Position numbers and translations under genes: made by a program. Shown here one piece after another: positions 1-8,716 of a stretch of DNA of 64,000 nucleotides. The notes under the pieces are model-generated. The model saw only the letters and a program-made list of their open reading frames with translations. It searched no databases and had not been told where the DNA came from. The DNA lies in contig NZ_LR590484.1 of assembly GCF_901482695.1 (NCBI RefSeq), positions 5,332,001-5,396,000 of the forward strand, read 5' to 3'. The stretch's first letter is position 1. Each line of letters starts with the position of its first letter. This DNA comes from Sphingobacterium thalpophilum. GTDB lineage: Bacteria; Bacteroidota; Bacteroidia; Sphingobacteriales; Sphingobacteriaceae.

Positions 1-1702
1 ACAGCAGCCCGCCCAGCCCATCATGCAGATCGCGGGCAAGACGTGTACGTTCCTTTTCCTCACCAGCTAACATAGCCGTCAAATTCTTGATTTCATTTTG
101 CTGATTGTTTTTTTCAATCTCGAGACCATGCAAGTGTTCTTTCTGTCGGAGCGTTCGCGATCGTTGCCAGTAAGCATAAAACAGTAGAACAACAGCAACT
201 AAACAACTAACAAACAGCCAGATATAAATAGAATTCATGCGTGATTTAAACGCAATTTCCTTTTTTGACACATCCAGCTCCTGCATGCGCTGTTCGTTTT
301 CCAGCCGGCTCAGTTGGAGATCCTGCTCTTTTTTGTCACGTTCCAGCTGTACCACCTTAAGCTGTTGCGTCCGGTTGAGTTCATTCAGCTTTAAGTTCTC
401 AACCAGCTGGCTTTGCTTATCGGCCAGCGCTTTCATCAGCTTAATCTGTTGCTCCTTCTTTTCTCCCTCCAGACGAAGGCGCATCAGTTTCTGGTTTTGC
501 AGTTCTCGTTCGAGCTTGATTTCTAACTGCTTGGTTTTATCCAGTTTATCTGAATTGAATGCCTTTTCAAAGACATTAATATACTTTTTCTGATATTTAA
601 AGGCTTCTTCATATCGGCCTTCTTCCACGTTGATTTCGGCTAGTCTACTATAAAGACTTAAACCGAGCTGGGGATCATAATGCGGCTCGCCTTCCAATAT
701 AAAGAGGGCCTGCTGCAGATACTTCTTCCCTTTGTCTCTTTGGCCATTCTTTAATGCAACGTCCGCCAAAATACCGTAAGCGGGGATTGCAATGACGTTC
801 TGCCCTGCCTCCTCGGCAATATCCAGCGCCTGCTCTGCGAAAGTTAAAGCTTTTTTATCATCCTCAGGGAAAAATTCGTGGTATAGATTGGCAAGATTTA
901 CCGACACATAAGCAATATCTGTTGGATTGACCAGCGATTTCCGGTTACTTCGAACCAGACTGTAGGCATCAAGATAATGCTGCTCGGCTTTCCTTAGCAG
1001 ATTGCGGTCACTCTTATTGGATCGGTATTCCTCCTCAAATAAATACCCTGCCTGCATATACGCATCAAACAAGCTGGCAACGTTATTTCCAGCCTTGGCG
1101 GTCTCCAGCAAAAGACCAGTATATTTTTCCTGAAACTCGTAATTCCGCTGATTCGCATAGATTGCCGTCAGCTCTTTATAGATGGCAAGCTTCCGGGCCA
1201 TGTTGCTTTCAGTTGGAACGGCTTTCTCCAAAAAAGAGAGGGCTTTGTGAAATTGAGGGACTGCCTGATCCTCTTTGTTTTGCCGGGTCATAATCCAGCC
1301 TTCACAGTAGTGAACGTATCCCCTCGTGCCATTGTCATGAATGAACGGCAATACAGATTTTGCATGCTCAAGATAAAAACGCGACTTTTCAAATGCGTGA
1401 TCATTAAAGCTGTTCATCGCAGCAATACAGTTGAGATAAGCATAATACTGTTTATCTGGATAGCTTTTTGCCAATTGAATATTGTCATTGAGCAGCTGGC
1501 TAGCGAGTGTTTTTTCATTGTTGAAATACAGGGCCTGCGCATACTTTCCGGTGAGAATAAAGCGTTCCTTGCTTCCCAAAGGAAGATTATAATATGATTT
1601 TTTTAGCTCCTGCAATTGCTCCTGTCCAAAAAGTAGGCAACAGCAGCATAGAGAAACAACGCATACAGCTATCGATCTGAAAACAGCATAAAGATATCCC
1701 AT
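1..1702 (-). CDS. TPR-containing sensor histidine kinase (HisKA_3/NarX type), C-terminus cut by window edge
   Basis: The reading frame starts at the ATG at 1702-1700 and stays open to the window edge (about 567 codons). The N-terminus has a hydrophobic signal-like stretch. It is followed by roughly 350 residues of TPR-like helical repeats, a long charged coiled coil rich in K/E/Q/L, and one transmembrane segment (IYIWLFVSCLVAVVLLFYAY). The last visible residues are EEKERTRLARDLHDGLGGLL, the dimerisation/phosphoacceptor box of the HisKA_3 family, in which the His of DLHDGLG is phosphorylated. The HATPase domain must lie beyond position 1. Kinases of this build in Bacteroidota usually pair with a LuxR/NarL-type response regulator; none is visible here. 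The ligand is unknown. The gene has its own consensus promoter at 1733-1763. Confidence 0.88.
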   Translation of the reverse strand, partial: MGYLYAVFRSIAVCVVSLCCCCLLFGQEQLQELKKSYYNLPLGSKERFILTGKYAQALYFNNEKTLASQLLNDNIQLAKSYPDKQYYAYLNCIAAMNSFNDHAFEKSRFYLEHAKSVLPFIHDNGTRGYVHYCEGWIMTRQNKEDQAVPQFHKALSFLEKAVPTESNMARKLAIYKELTAIYANQRNYEFQEKYTGLLLETAKAGNNVASLFDAYMQAGYLFEEEYRSNKSDRNLLRKAEQHYLDAYSLVRSNRKSLVNPTDIAYVSVNLANLYHEFFPEDDKKALTFAEQALDIAEEAGQNVIAIPAYGILADVALKNGQRDKGKKYLQQALFILEGEPHYDPQLGLSLYSRLAEINVEEGRYEEAFKYQKKYINVFEKAFNSDKLDKTKQLEIKLERELQNQKLMRLRLEGEKKEQQIKLMKALADKQSQLVENLKLNELNRTQQLKVVQLERDKKEQDLQLSRLENEQRMQELDVSKKEIAFKSRMNSIYIWLFVSCLVAVVLLFYAYWQRSRTLRQKEHLHGLEIEKNNQQNEIKNLTAMLAGEEKERTRLARDLHDGLGGLL

Positions 1703-1732
1703 AAAGCCAATTGCTATCGCTGGTGGATTTGC

Positions 1733-1763
1733 CAAACTTAGATAAATTTACCTGCATTCGCAA
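1733..1763 (-). promoter_or_regulatory. Bacteroidota-type promoter of the TPR histidine kinase
   Basis: On the minus strand TTG (1763-1761), 20 bases, then TAAGTTTG (1740-1733) match the TTG-N19..21-TAnnTTTG consensus of the Bacteroidota primary sigma factor. The predicted transcript start is near 1729, giving a leader of about 25 nt before the ATG at 1702. Confidence 0.6.
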
Positions 1764-2003
1764 TGATTATCCTATAATTGTAGACAGCCTTACCAATGAG
1801 ATGTAAAGCTGACCACCATTGAGCGCGGACAGGTAACCCGGTCGACAGCAGGCAAAACCATTGTTAGGCTGATCGGCAGGACGCATTCAAACGGACTGCT
1901 GACGCGCCTGCTATTATAGACAGAATCCCGTGACTGTCGACCTATTTGCATAGGCCCTTCCTCAAAAATGTACATACACAGAGAGATCTCGGAACTAAAT
2001 TTG

Positions 2004-2011
2004 TACTTTTG
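2004..2011 (+). promoter_or_regulatory. -7 promoter element upstream of the DEAD-box-like gene
   Basis: TACTTTTG matches TAnnTTTG; I see no convincing TTG at -33. Its position, downstream of the ATG at 1968 but 28 bases before the GTG at 2040, indicates that translation starts at the GTG. Confidence 0.45.
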
Positions 2012-2039
2012 TTTTTTAAATCATAAATCAAAAGGATAC

Positions 2040-3332
2040 GTGTCGTTAGAGAAACTAAAATTAAGCAAGAGACTAACTGCTACCATGACCGAACTCGGTT
2101 ATCTGGCTCCGAAAGAGATTCAGAGTAGATGCATTTCCAGGATTCTTGGTGGACAGGATGTGATCGCCATAGCACCTGAAGGGGCTGGCAAGACCACAAC
2201 TTACGTATTATCGACCTTGACTAAATTAAAATTTACGGACGATGAGGCCCCCAAGTTCTTGATCCTGGCACCCAACGAAGAGCGCATTGACGAGATTGTT
2301 GAAAAATTCTACCAGCTCAGCAAAAATAAGCAACTACGTATCATTGGGCTGCGTGCCGGCGGAAGTATGGAAGATGAGATCGAAGAGCTCGTGGAAGGCA
2401 AAGACATCGTCGTCGCAACACCAAACCGGGCCCGGGCGATTTATCTGAAACTGGCATTGAACCTCAATCGTATCCAGGCCTTAATTATTGATGATGCCGA
2501 AGAAATCATCAAGCAAGGCATGCAGACCGCTGTTCGGGAGCTGGCAGAAAGCTGCGGCAAAGTGCAGCACCTGGTTTTTAGTACAGTGGAACATCAAAAG
2601 CTTTATGATATGATTGATGACCATTTGAATGAGAACTATGCAGTGGTCGAAGTGGAAGAGCTTGAAAACGAAACAGTAGACACCTTGGATCTGCTATTAT
2701 ACCATGTACCAAATTTTACGACAAAGATCAACTTGCTCAACCTACTGCTGGAGGATAAGGAAGTGTTTCAAAAAGTTGTGGTTTTTGTCAATTCAAAATT
2801 GACAGCGCAAAAATTAGCCAAAAGCCTATTTCATCAGAACGAGGAAGAAATCGCCATATTAAACCCTCTCTTCTATGATGATTTTGGGTTTGACAGCGTA
2901 GCGGATTTCAAAGCCAGTGACGCATCCCGTGCACTGATCATCGCCAGGGAAAATTCACCCGAGGTAGACCTTGCTGATATCCCGTTTATTTTCCAGTTTG
3001 AGTTGCCCAACGAGAAAGAACAATTCTTGCAGTACCTCGTCAAAGATAATAGCAATGCAGAAACGGTGGTGCTGACTTTTTCCACGGACCTCGAGCTTCC
3101 CATGGTCCGAAAAATAGAACAGGTCATCGGTAAACGAATGGATATTCTTGATTTACCTGAAGACCTTGTCATCTACAATCCTTCTGCTGATAATAAGAAG
3201 AGAAAAACGAATTCCATAGCTGAAAACGACGAGTCACGGGGTGGTGCTTTCCATCAAAAAAAAGAAAGTAATGCAAAAAACTACAATTACGGCGGCGGTG
3301 AAAAAGCAAAAATGAAAATGAAGAAAAAATAA
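2040..3332 (+). CDS. DEAD-box RNA helicase-like protein with degenerate catalytic motifs
   Basis: The 430-residue protein has the two-RecA-domain layout of DEAD-box helicases. A Q-motif-like GYLAPKEIQ is followed by motif I APEGAGKT (residues 45-52), an Ia-like ILAPNEE, TPNR in place of TPGR, and a motif IV-like VVVFVNS. Key residues are lost. Motif II is DDAE (151-154) instead of DEAD, motif III is STV instead of SAT, and the motif V TD..RG and motif VI HRIGRTGR boxes, with their arginine finger, are missing. ATP may still bind, but hydrolysis and unwinding look doubtful. The C-terminal tail is basic and rich in K/N/G, typical of RNA-binding extensions. The GTG start at 2040 was chosen because the longer frame from 1968 would begin upstream of the -7 element. 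It may act as an RNA-binding scaffold or ribosome-assembly factor; this is inference. Confidence 0.75.
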   Translation: MSLEKLKLSKRLTATMTELGYLAPKEIQSRCISRILGGQDVIAIAPEGAGKTTTYVLSTLTKLKFTDDEAPKFLILAPNEERIDEIVEKFYQLSKNKQLRIIGLRAGGSMEDEIEELVEGKDIVVATPNRARAIYLKLALNLNRIQALIIDDAEEIIKQGMQTAVRELAESCGKVQHLVFSTVEHQKLYDMIDDHLNENYAVVEVEELENETVDTLDLLLYHVPNFTTKINLLNLLLEDKEVFQKVVVFVNSKLTAQKLAKSLFHQNEEEIAILNPLFYDDFGFDSVADFKASDASRALIIARENSPEVDLADIPFIFQFELPNEKEQFLQYLVKDNSNAETVVLTFSTDLELPMVRKIEQVIGKRMDILDLPEDLVIYNPSADNKKRKTNSIAENDESRGGAFHQKKESNAKNYNYGGGEKAKMKMKKK

Positions 3333-3337
3333 AGGAC

Positions 3338-3362
3338 ATAGGGGAAGTTCAGCTTCCCCTAT
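3338..3362. terminator. Bidirectional terminator hairpin between convergent genes
   Basis: A 10-bp stem (3338-3347 with 3353-3362) closes a 5-base loop and is followed on the plus side by CCTATTTT. It lies in the 31-base gap between the helicase-like gene and the SGNH hydrolase gene and can end both. Confidence 0.7.
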
Positions 3363-3363
3363 C

Positions 3364-4458
3364 CTATTTTAATATACTCTTTAACAAGTGAATATATCCA
3401 TGGGCAATGCGTTCCATCCCTTGATCGTTCGGATGTGCATAGTCTACCGTCGAATTTAAATCCAAACTCAGATCTTTAGACGGTATGAGGTAAATCTGTT
3501 CGACACCCCATGACTTCAGTTTTTCGAAGCTTGCCACCAATACGCGGCTACTCTGCTGATATTCTTCGTTTTTATCCATATTAAAAACTTCGGGAATATG
3601 CCCGGAACTATGCTGTGTCAGAATGATGGGTGTCCTTGGATGCTGCTTTCGCAAAAATGTGACAGCATGCGTCAATAAGGAGTCCAACTGCCTCTCCGTT
3701 CGGGAAGTGGTAACCGACAGGTTCGGAATGCAATCCAAGATATAACAAGCTGCATTGACTTCATTCATCAGATTTAAAATCGGTTGCTCTAGCCGCCCAT
3801 TACCCGAAAAACAAAGATTCATGACCTCGTTGTCGAAGGCCCGTCCAACTTGGTTTGTCCACGCAAGTCCAGGACGGCTGGCACATGCCCCTTGCCCGAT
3901 GGAAGTACCGTACACTACGATCGGTTTGCTGTCAGCGGCCGGAGGATATTGAATCTCCAGGCCATGGGGAACGCCGATCTCAAGCCATTTAACTGTGTTG
4001 TATAAAGGAAGATATAACCTGTACTTGAAGTTATCATGAGCGCCGATATTTTTCCAGGAATACGTGACTGTATCTGCAAAGTTGTACTGACCGTAAGCCC
4101 ATTTCCAGGTTTTGGTCACCGGATCATAGGCATAAAGGTCCAAACCGCTCACTCCCGTCGTTGGCATATGTGGCATATTGAGCGGGCCTTCAACTTGATA
4201 TTTAACCACAATCTCTGAGGCCGAGGTCTGGAAGTCAATATAGAGGCCGGCAGCATTCCGCCCCAATGACCATACTGGGCCCCGTACGTGTTCTTTCAAA
4301 TCTTCTGGAAGCCGCTGGAAGCCGGATATTTTATGATTGTTTACACGGCCTTGCACCTGTTTAACTGCAAGTGGTGAAAACCAGCGATAATTTTCCTGGC
4401 CTTTCAATACCGATATCGCCAGCGAAAGCAAGACCACAAAAGTCATTTTGGAAAACAT
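3364..4458 (-). CDS. SGNH/GDSL-type hydrolase, exported
   Basis: This 364-residue protein starts with a signal peptide (MFSKMTFVVLLSLAISVLKG, cleaved around GQ). A beta-sandwich-like N-terminal domain of roughly 150 residues precedes the SGNH domain. The nucleophile block reads VVYGTSIGQGAC, a GTS variant of GDS. The Asn block is LCFSGNGRL, and the C-terminal catalytic pair is DYAHPNDQG with Asp and His. This two-domain form is common in Bacteroidota and is usually an esterase acting on acylated carbohydrates; the substrate here is not visible. The longer frame from 4494 would start inside the kdsA terminator, so 4458 is preferred. It is transcribed separately from kdsA. Confidence 0.8.
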   Translation of the reverse strand: MFSKMTFVVLLSLAISVLKGQENYRWFSPLAVKQVQGRVNNHKISGFQRLPEDLKEHVRGPVWSLGRNAAGLYIDFQTSASEIVVKYQVEGPLNMPHMPTTGVSGLDLYAYDPVTKTWKWAYGQYNFADTVTYSWKNIGAHDNFKYRLYLPLYNTVKWLEIGVPHGLEIQYPPAADSKPIVVYGTSIGQGACASRPGLAWTNQVGRAFDNEVMNLCFSGNGRLEQPILNLMNEVNAACYILDCIPNLSVTTSRTERQLDSLLTHAVTFLRKQHPRTPIILTQHSSGHIPEVFNMDKNEEYQQSSRVLVASFEKLKSWGVEQIYLIPSKDLSLDLNSTVDYAHPNDQGMERIAHGYIHLLKSILK

Positions 4459-4480
4459 ATACAGCTCATTTAGGTTTTGT

Positions 4481-4506
4481 AAAAAAGGAGCCAAATTGGC
4501 TCCTTT
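4481..4506 (-). terminator. Rho-independent terminator of recQ-kdsA
   Basis: The minus strand forms a stem AAAGGAGCCAA/TTGGCTCCTTT (4506-4484) followed by a run of T. It lies 22 bases beyond the kdsA stop and separates kdsA from the SGNH gene. Confidence 0.75.
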
Positions 4507-4527
4507 CTATTGCGATTTATTATTATA

Positions 4528-5355
4528 CTATAAAATTGCTTGTCTAATACGGACCAGTTTCTCCATCAATCCTTCCAACAGATCGAGATGTAGCATATTG
4601 GCTCCATCCGACTTTGCATTCGCCGGATCTGGATGTGTCTCGATAAAGAGACCATCGGCTCCGACAGCAATTGCAGCTTTTGCAATGGTTTCGATCAATG
4701 CCGGCTTTCCTCCAGTCACACCGGAAGTCTGATTGGGCTGCTGAAGGGAGTGGGTGCAGTCCATAATGGTGGGGACATTAAACGAACGCATTTCAGGAAT
4801 GCCCCGATAATCAACGATCAGATCCTGGTAACCGAACGTATTGCCCCGGTCTGTCAAAAGTACCTTATCATTGCCAGATTCCACAATTTTGTCAACAGCA
4901 AACTTCATTGATCCGGCGCTCAAAAATTGCCCTTTCTTGACGTTCACGACTTTATTTGTTTTTGCAGCCGCTACCAACAGATCTGTCTGACGACATAAAA
5001 ACGCCGGAATCTGCAACACATCCACGTAAGCCGCAGCCATTTCGGCCTCATGACTCTCGTGAATATCCGTTACCGTTGGCACAGCAAAAGTACGGCCTAC
5101 TTTCTCCAATATTTTGAGTGCTTTTTCGTCTCCTATTCCCATAAAAGAATCTAAACGCGAGCGGTTAGCTTTGCGGTAGGATCCTTTAAAAATATAGGGA
5201 ATATTTAATTTATCCGTAATCGCAACAATCTTTTCAGCAATCCGTAAAGCGATATCTTCTCCTTCAATCGCACAGGGCCCGGCCATCAAAAAGAAATTCT
5301 GCGAGGTACCATTCTTTATTTCAGGAATGTAGTTGTTGATCATAGTAATATTCAA
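4528..5355 (-). CDS. kdsA: 3-deoxy-8-phosphooctulonate (Kdo-8-P) synthase
   Basis: The enzyme condenses D-arabinose 5-phosphate with phosphoenolpyruvate to Kdo-8-phosphate, the committed cytosolic step of Kdo synthesis for the lipopolysaccharide inner core. At 275 residues it has the family's usual length. It shows the N-terminal GPCAIEGED block, the FKGSYRKANRSR phosphate/PEP-binding loop, QIPAFLCRQTDLL, and the C-terminal FIETHPDPANAKSDG motif that contributes metal or phosphate ligands. It lies 6 bp downstream of recQ in the same direction and is probably cotranscribed with it. The gene for the enzyme supplying its substrate, kdsD, lies just beyond recQ on the opposite strand. Confidence 0.97.
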   Translation of the reverse strand: MNITMINNYIPEIKNGTSQNFFLMAGPCAIEGEDIALRIAEKIVAITDKLNIPYIFKGSYRKANRSRLDSFMGIGDEKALKILEKVGRTFAVPTVTDIHESHEAEMAAAYVDVLQIPAFLCRQTDLLVAAAKTNKVVNVKKGQFLSAGSMKFAVDKIVESGNDKVLLTDRGNTFGYQDLIVDYRGIPEMRSFNVPTIMDCTHSLQQPNQTSGVTGGKPALIETIAKAAIAVGADGLFIETHPDPANAKSDGANMLHLDLLEGLMEKLVRIRQAIL

Positions 5356-5361
5356 TAAAAT

Positions 5362-7551
5362 TTAGTTGCCCAGTTCGGATAAAAATTTGATACGCATCAG
5401 CTGGAGATCTTCATAAGTATAGTCGTCGCCCCCAAGCTCTTTAAGTGCATCGTTGATTGAGTCGGTCTCAGCAGTCTTAAAATAATCATAAACTTCATCC
5501 TGCCGATCTTCATCAATAATCTCATCAATAAAATAGTTGATATTGATTTTCGTACCCGCATTCACGATGGTTTCAATCTCCTTCAGAATTTCTTCATAAG
5601 TGATTCCCTTGGCCGCAGCGATATCATCCAACGCGATTTTGCGGTCTATATTTTGAATAATCGCAACTTTCAGTGCGGATTTATTCGCTGTACTTTTGAT
5701 GACAAGATCCACAGGCCGGTCGATTTCATTTTCCTCGACGTAATCTTTGATCAAAGCGATAAATGGCGCACCGAATTTGATGGCCTTACCATTTCCCACG
5801 CCCTGGATCTGTTTTAGTTCATCGATACTGACCGGATAATGTATACACATTTCCTCCAAAGAAGGATCCTGAAAAATAACAAACGGGGGCAAAGACTTAC
5901 TTTTTGCAATTTTCTTGCGCAGATCCTTCAGCATTCCCAATAATGTAGAGTCCAGCGCTCCCGTTCCGGGCCCAGACTCCTCGCTATTATGCTGCTCTCC
6001 TCCGTCAATCGGACGGTTTAACACAAACTTCAACGCATAAGGATTATCCAAGTACCGACGGCCGATATCTGTCAGCTTCAATAGACCGTAGTGGTCAATA
6101 TCTTTTTCGATAAAATTGTCCAAAACCGCCTGGCGCAGCAACGACTTCCAATATAACGAGCCTTTATCTTTACCAGAGCCGAATAAACGGTGTTCATCAT
6201 GTTTATATGAAGATACCGGCTGGTTATTCTGACCGACCATAACGTTAATGACATGATGGTCATCAAATTTTTCTCCCTGCTCCTTGATAAAGCCCAGAAC
6301 ATCCTTTAAGGACTCCTCCGCGTCAAAATACTCTTTCTCCGAACGGCAGTTATCACACATATTATTGCAGCCCTGCTCATCAAAATTTTCACCGAAATAG
6401 TGAAGAATCTGTTTTCGGCGGCAGACTGCAGATTCGGAATAATCGATGACTTCTTTTAGTATCTGTGTCCCGATCTCGCGTTCGGCTACAGGCTTGTCCT
6501 TCATAAACTTCGTGAGCTTTTCCACGTCCTTTTCCGAATAGAACGCCAGACAATGCCCTTCACCCCCGTCGCGCCCAGCCCGACCCGTTTCCTGGTAATA
6601 TCCTTCCATGGATTTGGGGATATCGTGATGGATGACATAGCGGACATCCGGTTTATCAATACCCATACCGAAAGCAATCGTCGCCACAATCACTTCCACA
6701 TCTTCCATCAGGAATTTGTCCTGAGTCTCCGCCCTGGTTTTGGCGTCAAGCCCTGCATGGTAAGGTAAAGCTTTTATACCATTTAGGTTGAGTACTTCGC
6801 TAATTTCTTCTACTTTTTTGCGGCTCAGGCAATATACGATCCCCGTCTTGCCCGTCTTTGATTTAATAAACCGCACAATCTCCTTGACCACATCCTTTTT
6901 CGGACGCACCTCATAGTATAAATTGCTCCGGTTAAAAGACGATTTAAACAGTACAGCATCGTTCATCTGCAAATTTTTACGGATGTCTGACTGTACTTTG
7001 GGGGTGGCCGTCGCCGTCAATGCGATAATGGGAATATTCTGTCCAACCTCATTGATCACCTGCCGTATCTTACGGTATTCGGGTCTAAAATCATGGCCCC
7101 ATTCTGAAATACAATGCGCTTCATCCACCGCTACAAAAGACACTGTGATCTGATGCAAAAACTCCAGATTATCCTGCTTCGCCAGGGACTCGGGAGCAAC
7201 ATAGAGCAACTTGGTCTTTCCAGCCAGCACATCGTCCTTAACACGTGTAATTTCGCTCTTATTCAATGAAGAGTTCAAAAAATGAGCGATACTATCTTCG
7301 CCACCGAATGCACGAAGCTGATCCACCTGGTTTTTCATTAAAGCAATCAGCGGAGAAATGACAATTGCTGTTCCCTCACTCATGAGTGCAGGCAACTGAT
7401 AACAAATTGATTTTCCACCTCCTGTGGGCATGATTACAAACGTATCTTTCTTCTGAAGAATACTGGTTATTATAGCCTCTTGATCTCCTTTAAAAGTATC
7501 AAAACCAAAAAAATCCTGTAAATTGTCGAAAAGTGATTTTTCTATTTCCAT
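5362..7551 (-). CDS. recQ: ATP-dependent DNA helicase RecQ
   Basis: A 3'-5' DNA helicase of recombination and repair, 729 residues. It has motif I MPTGGGKS (41-48), DEAH (143-146) within AVDEAHCISEWGHDFR, the aromatic-rich loop characteristic of RecQ, SAT-like TATATP, and QETGRAGRDG as motif VI. The RecQ zinc-binding domain supplies Cys in VCRRKQ and in CNNMCDNC, followed by a winged helix and an HRDC domain (SLEEMCIHYPVSIDELKQIQ). A further C-terminal region of about 100 residues resembles the helix-turn-helix extension common in Bacteroidota RecQ. It is the first gene of a probable recQ-kdsA unit and diverges from kdsD. Confidence 0.97.
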   Translation of the reverse strand: MEIEKSLFDNLQDFFGFDTFKGDQEAIITSILQKKDTFVIMPTGGGKSICYQLPALMSEGTAIVISPLIALMKNQVDQLRAFGGEDSIAHFLNSSLNKSEITRVKDDVLAGKTKLLYVAPESLAKQDNLEFLHQITVSFVAVDEAHCISEWGHDFRPEYRKIRQVINEVGQNIPIIALTATATPKVQSDIRKNLQMNDAVLFKSSFNRSNLYYEVRPKKDVVKEIVRFIKSKTGKTGIVYCLSRKKVEEISEVLNLNGIKALPYHAGLDAKTRAETQDKFLMEDVEVIVATIAFGMGIDKPDVRYVIHHDIPKSMEGYYQETGRAGRDGGEGHCLAFYSEKDVEKLTKFMKDKPVAEREIGTQILKEVIDYSESAVCRRKQILHYFGENFDEQGCNNMCDNCRSEKEYFDAEESLKDVLGFIKEQGEKFDDHHVINVMVGQNNQPVSSYKHDEHRLFGSGKDKGSLYWKSLLRQAVLDNFIEKDIDHYGLLKLTDIGRRYLDNPYALKFVLNRPIDGGEQHNSEESGPGTGALDSTLLGMLKDLRKKIAKSKSLPPFVIFQDPSLEEMCIHYPVSIDELKQIQGVGNGKAIKFGAPFIALIKDYVEENEIDRPVDLVIKSTANKSALKVAIIQNIDRKIALDDIAAAKGITYEEILKEIETIVNAGTKININYFIDEIIDEDRQDEVYDYFKTAETDSINDALKELGGDDYTYEDLQLMRIKFLSELGN

Positions 7552-7562
7552 TGCGCCTTGGG

Positions 7563-7570
7563 CAAAAATA
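7563..7570 (-). promoter_or_regulatory. -7 promoter element for recQ-kdsA
   Basis: The minus strand reads TATTTTTG, matching TAnnTTTG. It ends 11 bases before the recQ ATG, so the leader would be only about 7 nt. No clear -33 TTG is present. Confidence 0.4.
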
Positions 7571-7606
7571 AGATAGATAATGAAGAAATAATCCTGAAAA
7601 ATAATC

Positions 7607-7614
7607 TATTTTTG
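7607..7614 (+). promoter_or_regulatory. -7 promoter element for kdsD
   Basis: TATTTTTG matches TAnnTTTG and lies 37 bases before the GTG start of kdsD. It is back to back with the recQ element at 7563-7570. No clear -33 TTG is visible. Confidence 0.45.
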
Positions 7615-7651
7615 CAATCTATTCTAATATATAAAAGTAAGAGTATTTTTT

Positions 7652-8617
7652 GTGAAAAACAACTACGAAATAAAAAATATAGCTGTTCAGGCTATCCAGG
7701 AAGAGGCTAAGGCAGTAGCTGCTCTGACCCAATATATTGATGATGATTTTGTTACCATAGTCAACAGTATCCTCCAGCTCCGGGGACGCGTTGTCGTAAC
7801 CGGAATAGGAAAAAGCGCTATTATCGCGCAGAAAATTGTCGCGACACTCAATTCTACCGGAACGCCATCGATCTTTATGCATGCCGCAGATGCGATCCAT
7901 GGCGACCTGGGCATTATACAGCAGAATGATCTCATTATTGCGATATCAAAAAGTGGCAACACTCCTGAAATCAAAGTGCTTGTCCCCTTTTTGAAACAGA
8001 CCAAAAATGTGCTGATTGCAATGGTCGGAAACACCGGGTCATTCCTAGCGAAAAATGCGGACTATGTACTGAATACGACCGTCGAAAAAGAAGCCTGCCC
8101 CAACAATCTTGCGCCAACTTCAAGCACCACGGCTCAGCTGGCCATGGGCGATGCGCTGGCAGTAGCCTTACAGGAATGCCGTGATTTTACGGACAGAGAC
8201 TTTGCAAAATACCATCCGGGCGGCGCACTGGGTAAAAAACTATATCTTAGAGTCGGCGACCTCTCCGATCAAAACGGCAAACCTAGCGTGCAGATGGAAG
8301 CCAGCGTCAGGGATATCATCATTACCATCACACACTTCCGGCTCGGTGCAGTGGCCGTCTTAGCGGGCGAACAGATTCAGGGCATCATCACCGACGGCGA
8401 CATCCGCCGCATGCTCGAAAAGCATACGGATCTGGCCAGTATCACGGCGGCTGACATTATGGGACGGTCCCCGAAAATTATTGACAAGAAAGAACTCGCA
8501 GCAAATGCCCTTCACATTATGCGGGAAAACAATATTACGCAACTCCTGGTCTCAGACCATGGTCAGTATGACGGTGTCATCCATATTCAGGATCTGCTCA
8601 AGGAAGGCATAATCTAA
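7652..8617 (+). CDS. kdsD: Arabinose-5-phosphate isomerase (KpsF/KdsD family)
   Basis: The enzyme interconverts D-ribulose 5-phosphate and D-arabinose 5-phosphate, the substrate of KdsA in Kdo synthesis. Its 321 residues comprise an N-terminal SIS sugar-isomerase domain (VVVTGIGKSAIIAQKIVATL, AADAIHGDLG, SKSGNTPE, TSSTTAQLAMGDALA) and a pair of C-terminal CBS domains (about 200-321, with GIITDGDIRRML). The visible start is GTG at 7652; no in-frame ATG lies nearby. The proximity of kdsA, one gene away on the other strand, supports the assignment. Confidence 0.95.
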   Translation: MKNNYEIKNIAVQAIQEEAKAVAALTQYIDDDFVTIVNSILQLRGRVVVTGIGKSAIIAQKIVATLNSTGTPSIFMHAADAIHGDLGIIQQNDLIIAISKSGNTPEIKVLVPFLKQTKNVLIAMVGNTGSFLAKNADYVLNTTVEKEACPNNLAPTSSTTAQLAMGDALAVALQECRDFTDRDFAKYHPGGALGKKLYLRVGDLSDQNGKPSVQMEASVRDIIITITHFRLGAVAVLAGEQIQGIITDGDIRRMLEKHTDLASITAADIMGRSPKIIDKKELAANALHIMRENNITQLLVSDHGQYDGVIHIQDLLKEGII

Positions 8618-8661
8618 GTGTAATAAAGTTGTTAGGTATAGTATAAATTGATTAGAAACAT

Positions 8662-8669
8662 TACATTTG
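8662..8669 (+). promoter_or_regulatory. -7 promoter element for the DUF1573 gene
   Basis: TACATTTG matches TAnnTTTG 47 bases before the ATG at 8717. A TTG at 8648-8650 is too close to be the -33 element. Confidence 0.4.
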
Positions 8670-8716
8670 GCATATCTGTTGTACTATTTTTAATTAGAAA
8701 GTAAAATCTTAGAAAC

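Larger units (their letters stand above)
1703..2039. other. Intergenic region between divergent genes
   Basis: This stretch holds the minus-strand kinase promoter (1733-1763) and a plus-strand -7 element at 2004-2011. A 61-codon minus-strand frame at 1790-1975 has no family resemblance and looks fortuitous. I see no RNA gene or repeat. Confidence 0.5.

Noticed and set aside
1790..1975. 61-codon minus-strand frame upstream of the DEAD-box gene
   Set aside because: No recognisable family, no promoter or terminator, and it lies within a divergent promoter region.
4448..4732. 94-codon plus-strand frame across kdsA
   Set aside because: It runs antisense to a well-conserved kdsA and contains no family motif.
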